This document shows, one piece after another, positions 1-5,356 of a DNA stretch of 6,451 nucleotides. A program made the translations under genes and the position numbers. The DNA is taken from contig CABXOR010000073.1 in the NCBI GenBank assembly GCA_902513935.1, forward strand, positions 1 to 6,451, in the 5' to 3' direction. This DNA comes from an uncultured SAR324 cluster bacterium (GTDB lineage Bacteria; SAR324; NAC60-12). The notes under the pieces are model-generated. The model ran no database searches, had not been told where the DNA came from, and saw only the letters and a program-made list of their open reading frames with translations. Position 1 is the first letter of the stretch, and each line of letters starts with the position of its first letter.

Positions 1-174
1 ATGTTGCTGGCAGTAGTAGGTCAACTGGGAGATTTGGTAGAATCCAAAATAAAACGGCTCTGCGATGTCAAAGACTCCGGCACTTTGCTGCCCGGACATG
101 GTGGAATCCTTGACAGGATTGATGGTCACATGCTCGCTGCGCCTGTATTTTACTATATATTGCAACTAGGATGA
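1..174 (+). CDS. cdsA: CDP-diacylglycerol synthase (phosphatidate cytidylyltransferase), C-terminal end
   Basis: The frame is open from base 1 and ends at TGA 172-174, giving the last 57 residues; the 5' part lies outside the window, so the ATG at base 1 is probably an internal Met. The enzyme is an inner-membrane protein that makes CDP-diacylglycerol from phosphatidate and CTP, the branch point of phospholipid synthesis. Residues 15-40 fit the CDP-diglyceride synthase signature throughout: S-x-[hydrophobic]-K-R, four residues, K-D-x-G, two residues, L-P-x-H-G-G-I-x-D-R-I-D. The Asp residues of this motif are associated with metal binding and catalysis in the family. A short hydrophobic tail ([11 protein letters not shown]) follows, as expected for the last membrane segment. 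The stop overlaps the next start as ATGA, which suggests translational coupling to dxr. The cdsA-dxr-rseP order is common in Gram-negative bacteria. Confidence 0.94.
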   Translation: MLLAVVGQLGDLVESKIKRLCDVKDSGTLLPGHGGILDRIDGHMLAAPVFYYILQLG

Positions 175-1424
175 AATCCTCTGCAAGCACAGCAAATGGT
201 AAGGAAGTTCCATCCTCAGTTGTTACTAAATTAACAGTCCTGGGGGCAACAGGTTCGATTGGTATCAATACACTTGAAATAGTTCGGCAGTTTCCGCATA
301 AATTTAAAATTGAAGCCCTGTCCTGCCGAAGTTCAATTGAGCGTTTGGTTGAGCAAATCAAGGAGTTTCAACCACGTTTGGTGTGTGTGGACAACTCTGA
401 GCAAGCACGGGAATTACGTGAAACGTTCCGCGACAGAAATTCCGGTACAGAAACCAAGTTTGTCTGGGGTGTTGAAGGATTAATTCAGATTTCAAGTGAT
501 CCTGAAGTGGATCTAGTGGTAGCCGGAATTGTTGGAGCGGCAGGATTGCAACCAACTTATTCTGCAGTCCAGGCAGGTAAAACAGTGGCAGTGGCCAACA
601 AAGAACCACTTGTGATGGCAGGAGAGCTGTTTGTACAAACAGTTAATAAAACCGGCGCGAAGCTGTTGCCCACAGACAGTGAGCATAATGCGATTTTTCA
701 AGTACTCCACGGAGAGCCTCCGGAGCGAATTGCCAGACTGATTTTGACTGCCTCCGGAGGTCCATTCCGGGATCTTCCTCTGAAGGAGTTTGAAAAGATT
801 ACTCTAGCCGAAGCTCTGAGCCATCCCAATTGGGAGATGGGTCAAAAAATTTCCATCGATTCGGCGACGATGATGAACAAAGGTCTGGAAATAATCGAGG
901 CACACTGGTTGTTCAATACTCCGGTCGAAAATATTGATGTGCTGATGCAGCGGGAAAGCATCATTCATTCGATGGTGGAATTTATTGATGGTTCTTTTTT
1001 GGCGCAAATGGGTCTTCCGGATATGAAAGTTCCAATTGCATACTGTCTCGGCTGGCCCGAACGGCTGCCGTTGAAAATCCCCCGTTTGGATCCACTTTCC
1101 ATGAGTGCGCTCCATTTTGAAAAAATTAACCCGCAGCGCTACCCCTGTCTTCCGCTTGCAATCAAAGTCGCTAAACAGGGCGGAGCAGCACCTGCCGTTT
1201 TGAATGGCGCCAATGAAACAGTTGTTACCGCTTTTTTGGGTGAAGAAATCCACTTTGTTGAGATTGCTGAAACTATTGCAGCCGTGATCAAGGACTTTGA
1301 AAAAGCCTTGCACCAAGTAGATGTTCCTTCTTTCCTTCAGAAAATCCACACACTGGAAGATGCAGAACATGCTGATAAATGGGGACGCAAGCAAGCAAGC
1401 AAAATACTGGAGAGTATTATCTAG
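171..1424 (+). CDS. dxr: 1-deoxy-D-xylulose 5-phosphate reductoisomerase
   Basis: This 417-residue protein is the cytosolic second enzyme of the MEP pathway. It converts DXP to 2-C-methyl-D-erythritol 4-phosphate with NADPH and a divalent metal, and is the fosmidomycin target in the family. The NADPH-binding GATGSIG is at residues 25-31 and the VANKEP motif at 141-146. The metal site is D169 and E171 (TDSEH) plus E240 (MMNKGLE). Substrate-binding residues are S195 (TASGGPF), H218 and W221 (HPNW), S231, N236 and K237. The flexible-loop region is near MGLPDMKVP (280-288), and the C-terminal helical domain includes LNGANE (344-349). The roughly 20 residues before LTVLGATG make it slightly longer than the usual ~400. 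No in-frame ATG, GTG or TTG occurs closer to the fold, so the ATG overlapping the cdsA stop is preferred. All catalytic residues are present and the gene appears functional. Confidence 0.97.
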   Translation: MKSSASTANGKEVPSSVVTKLTVLGATGSIGINTLEIVRQFPHKFKIEALSCRSSIERLVEQIKEFQPRLVCVDNSEQARELRETFRDRNSGTETKFVWGVEGLIQISSDPEVDLVVAGIVGAAGLQPTYSAVQAGKTVAVANKEPLVMAGELFVQTVNKTGAKLLPTDSEHNAIFQVLHGEPPERIARLILTASGGPFRDLPLKEFEKITLAEALSHPNWEMGQKISIDSATMMNKGLEIIEAHWLFNTPVENIDVLMQRESIIHSMVEFIDGSFLAQMGLPDMKVPIAYCLGWPERLPLKIPRLDPLSMSALHFEKINPQRYPCLPLAIKVAKQGGAAPAVLNGANETVVTAFLGEEIHFVEIAETIAAVIKDFEKALHQVDVPSFLQKIHTLEDAEHADKWGRKQASKILESII

Positions 1425-1447
1425 TTGTCCTTGAAATATAAGGAATT

Positions 1448-1819
1448 ATGGATTCAAATAAAATAGTACTCTCAATCTTGGAAGAAAACTATATCATTCA
1501 TAAGCTTGACCAAAGCACTAACTTGCCGGAAGAGCTTATTAAGTGTGAATTCTATAGTCTGAGCAATTCACAAGAAGAATTGTCTTTGGTCTGTCCGGAG
1601 CAAATGTTAATTCAAAGTGAGAAAAGCAGCCCAAACTGGAAATGCTTGAAAGTGGCAGGACCGCTCGACTTAAATCTGACTGGTATACTTGCTGGACTTT
1701 CTGATACACTGGCAAAAGCAATAATCAGTATTTTTGCAATTTCGACATTTGAAACGGATTACCTTTTGATTCAAAAACAAGCTTTGAAAGCTGCTAAAAC
1801 TGCACTTATCAGTCAGTGA
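1448..1819 (+). CDS. Small ACT-domain protein (COG3603-like)
   Basis: This 123-residue soluble protein looks like the stand-alone tandem ACT family, distantly related to aspartokinase regulatory domains and eukaryotic CASTOR. Supporting motifs are EELSLVCPE (43-51), the W64-K-C-L-K-V-A-G-P-L-D segment followed by LTGILAGLS (77-85), and ISIFAISTFETDYLLI (93-108). That last block is the most diagnostic: hydrophobic strand, a Ser-Thr turn, then D-Y before the final strand. ACT domains usually bind small ligands such as amino acids, but the ligand here cannot be read from sequence. A TAAGGAA ribosome binding site at 1439-1445 lies very close to the ATG. The gene sits 23 bp after dxr and 42 bp before rseP, all on one strand, so it is probably in the same operon. 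This family is not a usual resident between dxr and rseP. Family assignment is fairly sure; function is unknown. Confidence 0.83.
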   Translation: MDSNKIVLSILEENYIIHKLDQSTNLPEELIKCEFYSLSNSQEELSLVCPEQMLIQSEKSSPNWKCLKVAGPLDLNLTGILAGLSDTLAKAIISIFAISTFETDYLLIQKQALKAAKTALISQ

Positions 1820-1861
1820 TATCAGTTTAAATAACCGTAAACATTCAATTTAATATTCATT

Positions 1862-3181
1862 ATGCTGACAACAATTTTGTCTTTTATAGCAGTTCTTGGA
1901 GTTTTGATTTTCATTCATGAACTGGGACATTTTCTGGCGGCACGTCATGTAGGCGTGCGTGTCGAAGCCTTTTCAATTGGATTCCCGCCGACTGCGTGGG
2001 GCAAGCAGGTTGGAGATACAGAATACCGGCTTTCGTGGGTTCCAATTGGTGGTTATGTGAAATTATTTGGACAGAACGTCGAGGATGAAAATCCGGATGA
2101 TCAGACAAATTATGCTGCAAAATCAATTTTTCAACGCCTTTACATACTTGCTGCAGGCCCGGCAATGAATCTGTTGTTTGCATTAATTTTTATGCCACTA
2201 GTTTTTTTGATTGGCATGGATATGCCAGCTTATTTAAAAGAACCTCCCCTCATTCAAAATGTCAAACAGGGAAGCTACGCACAGGAAATAGGGATCCACG
2301 CAAATGATGAAATACTCGCAGTGAACGACACCCATGTTAAAAACTGGGAAGAACTGCATAGTGAACTGGCTAAAGTTTCTAGTAAAGAAACTCTGACCAT
2401 GGAAGTTGATCGTTCTGGGAGCTTGGTGATTTTGGAAGGTTCCGGAAAAGCATTTCAGAATGCAGGGCCAATGGGTTGGTCTCCATTTCTTGCTCCGGTT
2501 GTTGGTGAATTTACAGCACAATCACCGGCCATGAAGGCAGGTATTCAAGCTGGTGACAAAGTAACGAGAGTAAACGGCCAGGCTATCCTGGATTGGAGTG
2601 AAATCTCTCCGGCAGTACAACAATTTATGGACGAAAGTGTTAACAATTCGGAAACAGCTACTAAAACACTCACCGTTGAGCTGGAAAGAAATGGCGACAT
2701 TCAATTTGTAGAAGTGGCACCGTATTTAGAGCCAAGGTCCCAAAGATGGCTTTTGGGCATGAGCATGTTAAAGATTTCTCGCTCTTTCTCATTTGGCGAA
2801 TCTGTTATATTGGGAACTTCCCGATTGTGGTTTCTGACAAAAGCTACCTTTGGTTTTCTGGGACAGATGTTCCAGGGAGAAGGCTCAATGGATGACCTTG
2901 GTGGGCCGGTAAAAATTGGGATGGTAATTGGTGATGCAGCCCGCAGCGGAATCGCAGAGCTGTTTTTCCTGATGTCTTTCATAAGTCTGCAGTTGGGTAT
3001 CTTTAATTTGCTTCCGATTCCTGCCCTGGACGGCGGTCACATCTTCATGCTGCTGGTAGAAAAATTCAAGGGCGAACCTTTGAGCTCAGCCTTGCGGGAA
3101 AAGACTCAGATGGTTGGTTTTTCATTACTGATTTCTCTAATGGTTTTTGTGACCTGGAATGACTTGATGAGTTTGTTATAA
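1862..3181 (+). CDS. rseP: Site-2 intramembrane zinc metalloprotease RseP
   Basis: This 439-residue inner-membrane S2P protease cuts transmembrane substrates within the bilayer. In model Gram-negative bacteria these are anti-sigma factors of the envelope stress response and leftover signal peptides. The catalytic HELGH is at residues 19-23 (zinc ligands H19 and H23, E20 catalytic) inside the first membrane helix. The third ligand is D390 in NLLPIPALDGGH (382-393). A membrane segment follows AAGPAMN (97-103), and the last helices lie at about 366-399 and 416-436. Two PDZ-like domains sit between, at about 127-195 and 212-290, each with the A-G-I-x-x-x-D pattern (IGIHANDEILAVN and AGIQAGDKVTRVN). 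Length fits two-PDZ RseP proteins (about 450). No clear Shine-Dalgarno precedes the ATG, but the N-terminus aligns well with the family because HExxH begins near residue 19. No anti-sigma factor or other substrate is encoded in the window. Confidence 0.96.
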   Translation: MLTTILSFIAVLGVLIFIHELGHFLAARHVGVRVEAFSIGFPPTAWGKQVGDTEYRLSWVPIGGYVKLFGQNVEDENPDDQTNYAAKSIFQRLYILAAGPAMNLLFALIFMPLVFLIGMDMPAYLKEPPLIQNVKQGSYAQEIGIHANDEILAVNDTHVKNWEELHSELAKVSSKETLTMEVDRSGSLVILEGSGKAFQNAGPMGWSPFLAPVVGEFTAQSPAMKAGIQAGDKVTRVNGQAILDWSEISPAVQQFMDESVNNSETATKTLTVELERNGDIQFVEVAPYLEPRSQRWLLGMSMLKISRSFSFGESVILGTSRLWFLTKATFGFLGQMFQGEGSMDDLGGPVKIGMVIGDAARSGIAELFFLMSFISLQLGIFNLLPIPALDGGHIFMLLVEKFKGEPLSSALREKTQMVGFSLLISLMVFVTWNDLMSLL

Positions 3182-3324
3182 ATCTTTTTTTTCTGGTGGA
3201 TCTAAGATTTCCAGGATTTGTGGTAAATTTAAAGTTGGACTGTATGGCTGAAACAATACGAACGGAACTTTTCAAAAAATCTAGTTTGATGTAAAACAGG
3301 TTTCTTGATTCAGGACCTTTTAAT

Positions 3325-3359
3325 CGATACCGGTGGTTGGCTTATTCGGTATTGTTTTT
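3325..3359 (+). terminator. Probable intrinsic terminator downstream of rseP
   Basis: CGATACCG at 3325-3332 pairs with CGGTATTG at 3347-3354 over 8 bp, including one G-T wobble, with a 14-nt loop. TTTTT follows directly at 3355-3359. It lies 144 bp after the rseP stop and would end the cdsA-dxr-ACT-rseP transcript. The large loop makes it weaker than a textbook terminator. Confidence 0.5.
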
Positions 3360-3370
3360 AAAGTGGCGAG

Positions 3371-3400
3371 CTTAGTTTAAAAAATAATATGAAAACTAAG
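3371..3400. repeat. Inverted repeat, 8-bp arms
   Basis: CTTAGTTT (3371-3378) and AAACTAAG (3393-3400) are perfect reverse complements separated by a 14-nt AT-only-plus-G loop. No T-run follows, so it does not look like a terminator. It could be a protein-binding site or chance in AT-rich DNA. Confidence 0.35.
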
Positions 3401-3431
3401 TTAGCACTGAAGTAAATTATATTTGGAATAA

Positions 3432-3455
3432 TTCAGTATGTAGTTGCATACTGAA
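3432..3455. repeat. Perfect inverted repeat upstream of the heptad-repeat gene
   Basis: TTCAGTATG (3432-3440) and CATACTGAA (3447-3455) are perfect 9-bp reverse complements with a 6-nt loop, ending 36 bp before the start at 3492. The position suits an operator or a 5'-leader hairpin. The following ATCTTTTCC has only four T in a row, so termination is less likely. Confidence 0.5.
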
Positions 3456-3491
3456 ATCTTTTCCCTAACCTAAATAAATACATGAGACACG

Positions 3492-4463
3492 ATGGCTGAA
3501 CAAGTAACAGGTGGAGAACAAGGCCAGCAAGGTGGCGAAATGGATAGCATGGGTTTTGCTGCGAACCAGGCATACGGAGAAGCTTTAGAAGGTGGGGCAT
3601 CACCCCAAGAGGCCTTTGAAGTTGCCGGCGCTGCAGCTCAAGAAGTAGCAACCGAAATAGGAGTACCTCAAGCAGATTTCGATCAGGGAATTGAAGCTGC
3701 TTTCGACGGTTTTGCAGATGCAATGGCTAGTGGCGCATCACCTGGAGAGGCTTTTGGCTTTGCAATGGAAGCTGCTCAAGAGGCCACAGACACTGATACT
3801 GATATGGGACCTCCGCCTTACCTCGCCCCAACTGGTGACATGACGGATGTAAGCGGTGACATGACAGGGGTTTCCGGAGATGTGTCTACTGTAACTGGGG
3901 ATGTGTCTGGAGTAACCGGAGATGTGTCTACTTTATACGGAGATTTGTCTGGAATAACTGGCGACATGACAGGGGTTGCCGGAGATGTTTCTGGAGTAAT
4001 CGGAGATTTGTCTGGTGCAACTGGCGACATGACAGGTTGCGAGGGTGATATGTCTGGTGCAACTGGCGACATGACAGGTTGCGAGGGTGATATGTCTGAC
4101 GTAACTGGTGACATGACAGGTTGTGAAGGTGACATGACTGGAGTGACTGGCGACATGACCGTTATGTCTGGCGACATGACTGGAGTAGAGGGTCAACCAC
4201 CTGCTGAAATGATGGGAGAAGGTGACCAAGGTATGGGTACCATGGATCAAGCATTTGCTGACGATGGAACGGATAAAGGAACTCCTCCTCCAACGGATGA
4301 TCCAATGGCAGCTGCTATAGACGAAGCAGCTGCGCAAGATGCTGCTAGTAGTATGCCGGAAGCAGGTCAAGGAGCTCTGGATACGCTGGCAGAAGTGGGA
4401 CCACAAGATGATGGTGTTCCAAAGGTAGAGGAAGACGATCAATCTGGTGGAGCTGTAGGTTAA
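3492..4463 (+). CDS. Acidic protein with GD[MV][ST] heptapeptide repeats, function unknown
   Basis: This 323-residue protein is not recognised as a family member. It has three parts. Residues 28-57 and 74-102 are an imperfect helical duplication sharing GASPxEAF followed by AAQE(V)AT. Residues 114-232 are 17 uninterrupted heptads xGD[MVL][ST]xx, with hydrophobic residues at positions 4 and usually 7. Residues 233-323 are an acidic, Pro/Ala/Gly-rich tail. I count about 67 Asp plus Glu against 2 Lys and no Arg. Cysteines occur only at 183, 197 and 211, exactly 14 residues apart. No signal peptide or membrane helix is visible. The 3-4 hydrophobic spacing could suit a coiled coil, but two or more small residues per heptad (Gly, Ser/Thr) favour a β-rich or extended fold. 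The Shine-Dalgarno is weak (GAGA at 3484-3487). The reverse-strand reading of the repeat is also open, but the + frame has gene-like flanks and a start resembling the 4945 gene. Confidence 0.82.
   Translation: MAEQVTGGEQGQQGGEMDSMGFAANQAYGEALEGGASPQEAFEVAGAAAQEVATEIGVPQADFDQGIEAAFDGFADAMASGASPGEAFGFAMEAAQEATDTDTDMGPPPYLAPTGDMTDVSGDMTGVSGDVSTVTGDVSGVTGDVSTLYGDLSGITGDMTGVAGDVSGVIGDLSGATGDMTGCEGDMSGATGDMTGCEGDMSDVTGDMTGCEGDMTGVTGDMTVMSGDMTGVEGQPPAEMMGEGDQGMGTMDQAFADDGTDKGTPPPTDDPMAAAIDEAAAQDAASSMPEAGQGALDTLAEVGPQDDGVPKVEEDDQSGGAVG
3831..4187 (+). repeat. 17 tandem 21-bp units encoding xGD[MVL][ST]xx heptads
   Basis: Residues 114-232 of the protein at 3492 fall in exact 7-residue register with no insertion. 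Gly-Asp is invariant at positions 2-3 in all 17 units. Position 4 is Met, Val or Leu and position 5 Ser or Thr. Position 1 varies (T, S, E, A, I, Y) and position 7 is usually Val, Ile, Leu, Ala or Cys. Units are diverged at synonymous sites except in the central block at 4011-4094. Confidence 0.93.
4011..4094 (+). repeat. Perfect 42-bp tandem duplication within the heptad repeats
   Basis: Bases 4011-4052 and 4053-4094 are identical 42-bp units, each two heptads including one Cys. A third copy at 4095-4136 differs at 7 positions, mostly synonymous apart from the Gly-Ala to Asp-Val change. Identity at the DNA level implies recent duplication by slippage or unequal recombination. Confidence 0.93.
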
Positions 4464-4547
4464 TACCATCCAAGATCAAAAGTGACGCACAATTTCTGCT
4501 GTTGATATTAACAAATTTGAGGGTGTTTTTTTATTATTATTAAATAG

Positions 4548-4576
4548 TTGACTTTTAAAATAATTTTTGATATTTT
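4548..4576 (+). promoter_or_regulatory. Possible sigma-70-type promoter
   Basis: TTGACT (4548-4553) and TATTTT (4571-4576) are separated by 17 bp in AT-rich DNA. Transcription would begin near 4583, just before the hairpin at 4616-4650 and about 360 bp before the next gene. AT-rich sequence gives such matches by chance, so support is modest. Confidence 0.3.
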
Positions 4577-4615
4577 TCTTATTCCAAATTAGTGTAGTCT
4601 TTACTAAGAACGAAG

Positions 4616-4650
4616 GTGGATTTGAGGGAAAAAACCACTCTCGAATCTAC
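4616..4650 (+). other. Strong intergenic hairpin (leader or small-RNA candidate)
   Basis: GTGGATTTGAG (4616-4626) pairs with CTCGAATCTAC (4640-4650) over 11 positions: nine Watson-Crick pairs and two G-T wobbles. The loop is 13 nt, in which GG and CC could extend the stem with a bulge. The G-T wobbles suit an RNA stem on the + strand better than a DNA-binding palindrome. No T-run follows, so it is not an intrinsic terminator. I recognise no riboswitch class. Confidence 0.45.
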
Positions 4651-4731
4651 ATTAAGAATCTCCTCTGTAACTGGTTCTATCTAACCTTTTTCACTATACT
4701 GATTTTGCATCTGTCAATGGGTATGTTGTTG

Positions 4732-4744
4732 AAAATTTCGAAAT
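4732..4744. promoter_or_regulatory. Palindromic site AAAATTTCGAAAT, copy 1
   Basis: This contains the perfect 10-bp palindrome ATTTCGAAAT (4735-4744). The same 13 bases recur 127 bp downstream at 4859-4871. The paired placement upstream of the 4945 gene suggests binding sites for a dimeric regulator; the regulator is unknown. Confidence 0.4.
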
Positions 4745-4858
4745 AGACAATTCTTTTGGTAACTAATTCGACTTTCTTTAAATTATTTTAACAAAAGTTA
4801 AAAAAAAGCTTGACAACCTCTACAAAATGAATGAGTTTTTATGTTAAATAAAAAAAGC

Positions 4859-4872
4859 AAAATTTCGAAATT
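4859..4872. promoter_or_regulatory. Palindromic site AAAATTTCGAAATT, copy 2
   Basis: The 12-bp palindrome AATTTCGAAATT (4861-4872) is perfect and carries the same 13-base core as copy 1. It ends 72 bp before the start at 4945, a normal distance for an operator in or near a promoter. Confidence 0.42.
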
Positions 4873-4944
4873 CATATTAGATTTTCAAGTCAAGCTGACG
4901 ACTCTAAACTCTAGCGTAATTTTTAACACAAAAAAGGATATAAA

Positions 4945-5316
4945 ATGGCTGAAAATGAAAAAATGGTTCTGACTAAGGGTTCCGCAGATCAGACAAAGGC
5001 CGCTGTGGCAAGGAATAATTCAACTATGGCAGCAACAAAGTTGGCTGCAGCACAGGCTAATTTAAAAAGGTCAATAGAATCGGTAGGAGCAAAGTCCACC
5101 ATTGCAACAAAAAAGGCATCTGCGGCACAGGTTAATTCAAGCATGGCAACAAAAAAGGCATCTGCGGCACAGGTTAATTCAACCATTGCAACAAAAAAGG
5201 CAGCTGCGGCACAGGCTAGTTCAACCATGGCAGCAGCATCTGCAGTGGCAACGGCAAAGATGTCCCAACAAAAGGCAAATGTGATGCATGGTAGAATTAA
5301 GCAAGCAACTGCTTAA
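4945..5316 (+). CDS. Basic Ala/Lys/Ser-rich protein with 14-residue repeats, function unknown
   Basis: This 123-residue protein starts MAENEK. An AAAGGA ribosome binding site at 4933-4938 lies 6 nt before the ATG, which decides the start. Residues 51-106 are four consecutive 14-residue units of the type S[ST][IM]ATKKAxAAQxx, the last one diverged. A related unit occurs at 26-39, separated by a short linker that includes KRSIESVGAK (41-50). I count 18 Lys plus Arg against 4 acidic residues, so it is strongly basic. The Ala-rich, Lys-patterned repeats predict a long helix, somewhat like histone H1-type tails or other nucleic-acid-binding or polyanion-binding proteins; this is composition-based only. 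There is no signal peptide or membrane helix. The gene is 40 bp upstream of the acidic nonapeptide-repeat gene and probably co-transcribed with it, so binding to an acidic partner is an attractive but unproven idea. Confidence 0.8.
   Translation: MAENEKMVLTKGSADQTKAAVARNNSTMAATKLAAAQANLKRSIESVGAKSTIATKKASAAQVNSSMATKKASAAQVNSTIATKKAAAAQASSTMAAASAVATAKMSQQKANVMHGRIKQATA
5095..5262 (+). repeat. Four tandem 42-bp units encoding ATKKA[SA]AAQ repeats
   Basis: The units are 5095-5136, 5137-5178, 5179-5220 and 5221-5262. The first three are nearly identical, sharing GCAACAAAAAAGGCA in each. The fourth keeps only the start (TCAACCATGGCA) and the composition. An older, separate copy lies at 5020-5061. 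Confidence 0.92.
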
Positions 5317-5345
5317 TAAAATAACCTCAAATTAACACTAAATCT

Positions 5346-5350
5346 AGGAG
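5346..5350 (+). promoter_or_regulatory. Ribosome binding site fixing the start of the nonapeptide-repeat gene
   Basis: AGGAG at 5346-5350 is 6 nt before ATG 5357. It is the best ribosome binding site in the window and settles which of the several open frames in the repeat region is translated. Confidence 0.8.
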
Positions 5351-5356
5351 AAAACA

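Larger units (their letters stand above)
3182..3491. other. Intergenic region between the housekeeping operon and the repeat-protein genes
   Basis: This AT-rich 310-bp gap contains three inverted repeats (3325-3354, 3371-3400 and 3432-3455), the first followed by a T-run. A 17-codon frame including its stop (3244-3294) starts ATGGCTGAA, the same nine bases that open the genes at 3492 and 4945; I do not call it a gene. A TATATT hexamer at 3418-3423 resembles a -10 box, but no matching -35 hexamer is found at 16-18 bp. No tRNA or other known RNA was recognised. Confidence 0.7.
4464..4944. other. AT-rich 481-bp intergenic region
   Basis: No credible protein gene is seen here. After the stop of the preceding gene there is a T7 run at 4526-4532 without a convincing stem. 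Further on come a possible promoter (4548-4576), a stable hairpin (4616-4650), and two copies of AAAATTTCGAAAT (4732-4744 and 4859-4871). A TTGACA at 4810-4815 has no -10 partner. The length and structure suggest a regulatory leader or a small RNA for the downstream pair of genes. Confidence 0.7.

Noticed and set aside
804..1394. 196-residue reverse-strand open frame inside dxr
   Set aside because: It lies wholly within a clear dxr gene with all catalytic motifs and has no recognisable domain.
1387..1402. Four GCAA tetranucleotides near the end of dxr, possible phase-variation tract
   Set aside because: Four copies are too few for likely slippage, and the tract lies in an essential housekeeping gene near its C-terminus.
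3818..4469. Reverse-strand open frames at 3818-4177 (MSPVTP-like repeats) and 3933-4469
   Set aside because: They are antisense shadows of the 21-bp repeat. The + frame extends well beyond the repeats on both sides with a coherent acidic composition.
4512..4532. Intrinsic terminator after the heptad-repeat gene
   Set aside because: There is a T7 run at 4526-4532, but the only nearby inverted sequence is the loopless CAAATTTG palindrome, which cannot form a useful stem.
4810..4815. Perfect TTGACA -35 box upstream of the 4945 gene
   Set aside because: No TATAAT-like hexamer occurs 15-19 bp downstream; the sequence there is GAGTTT and similar.
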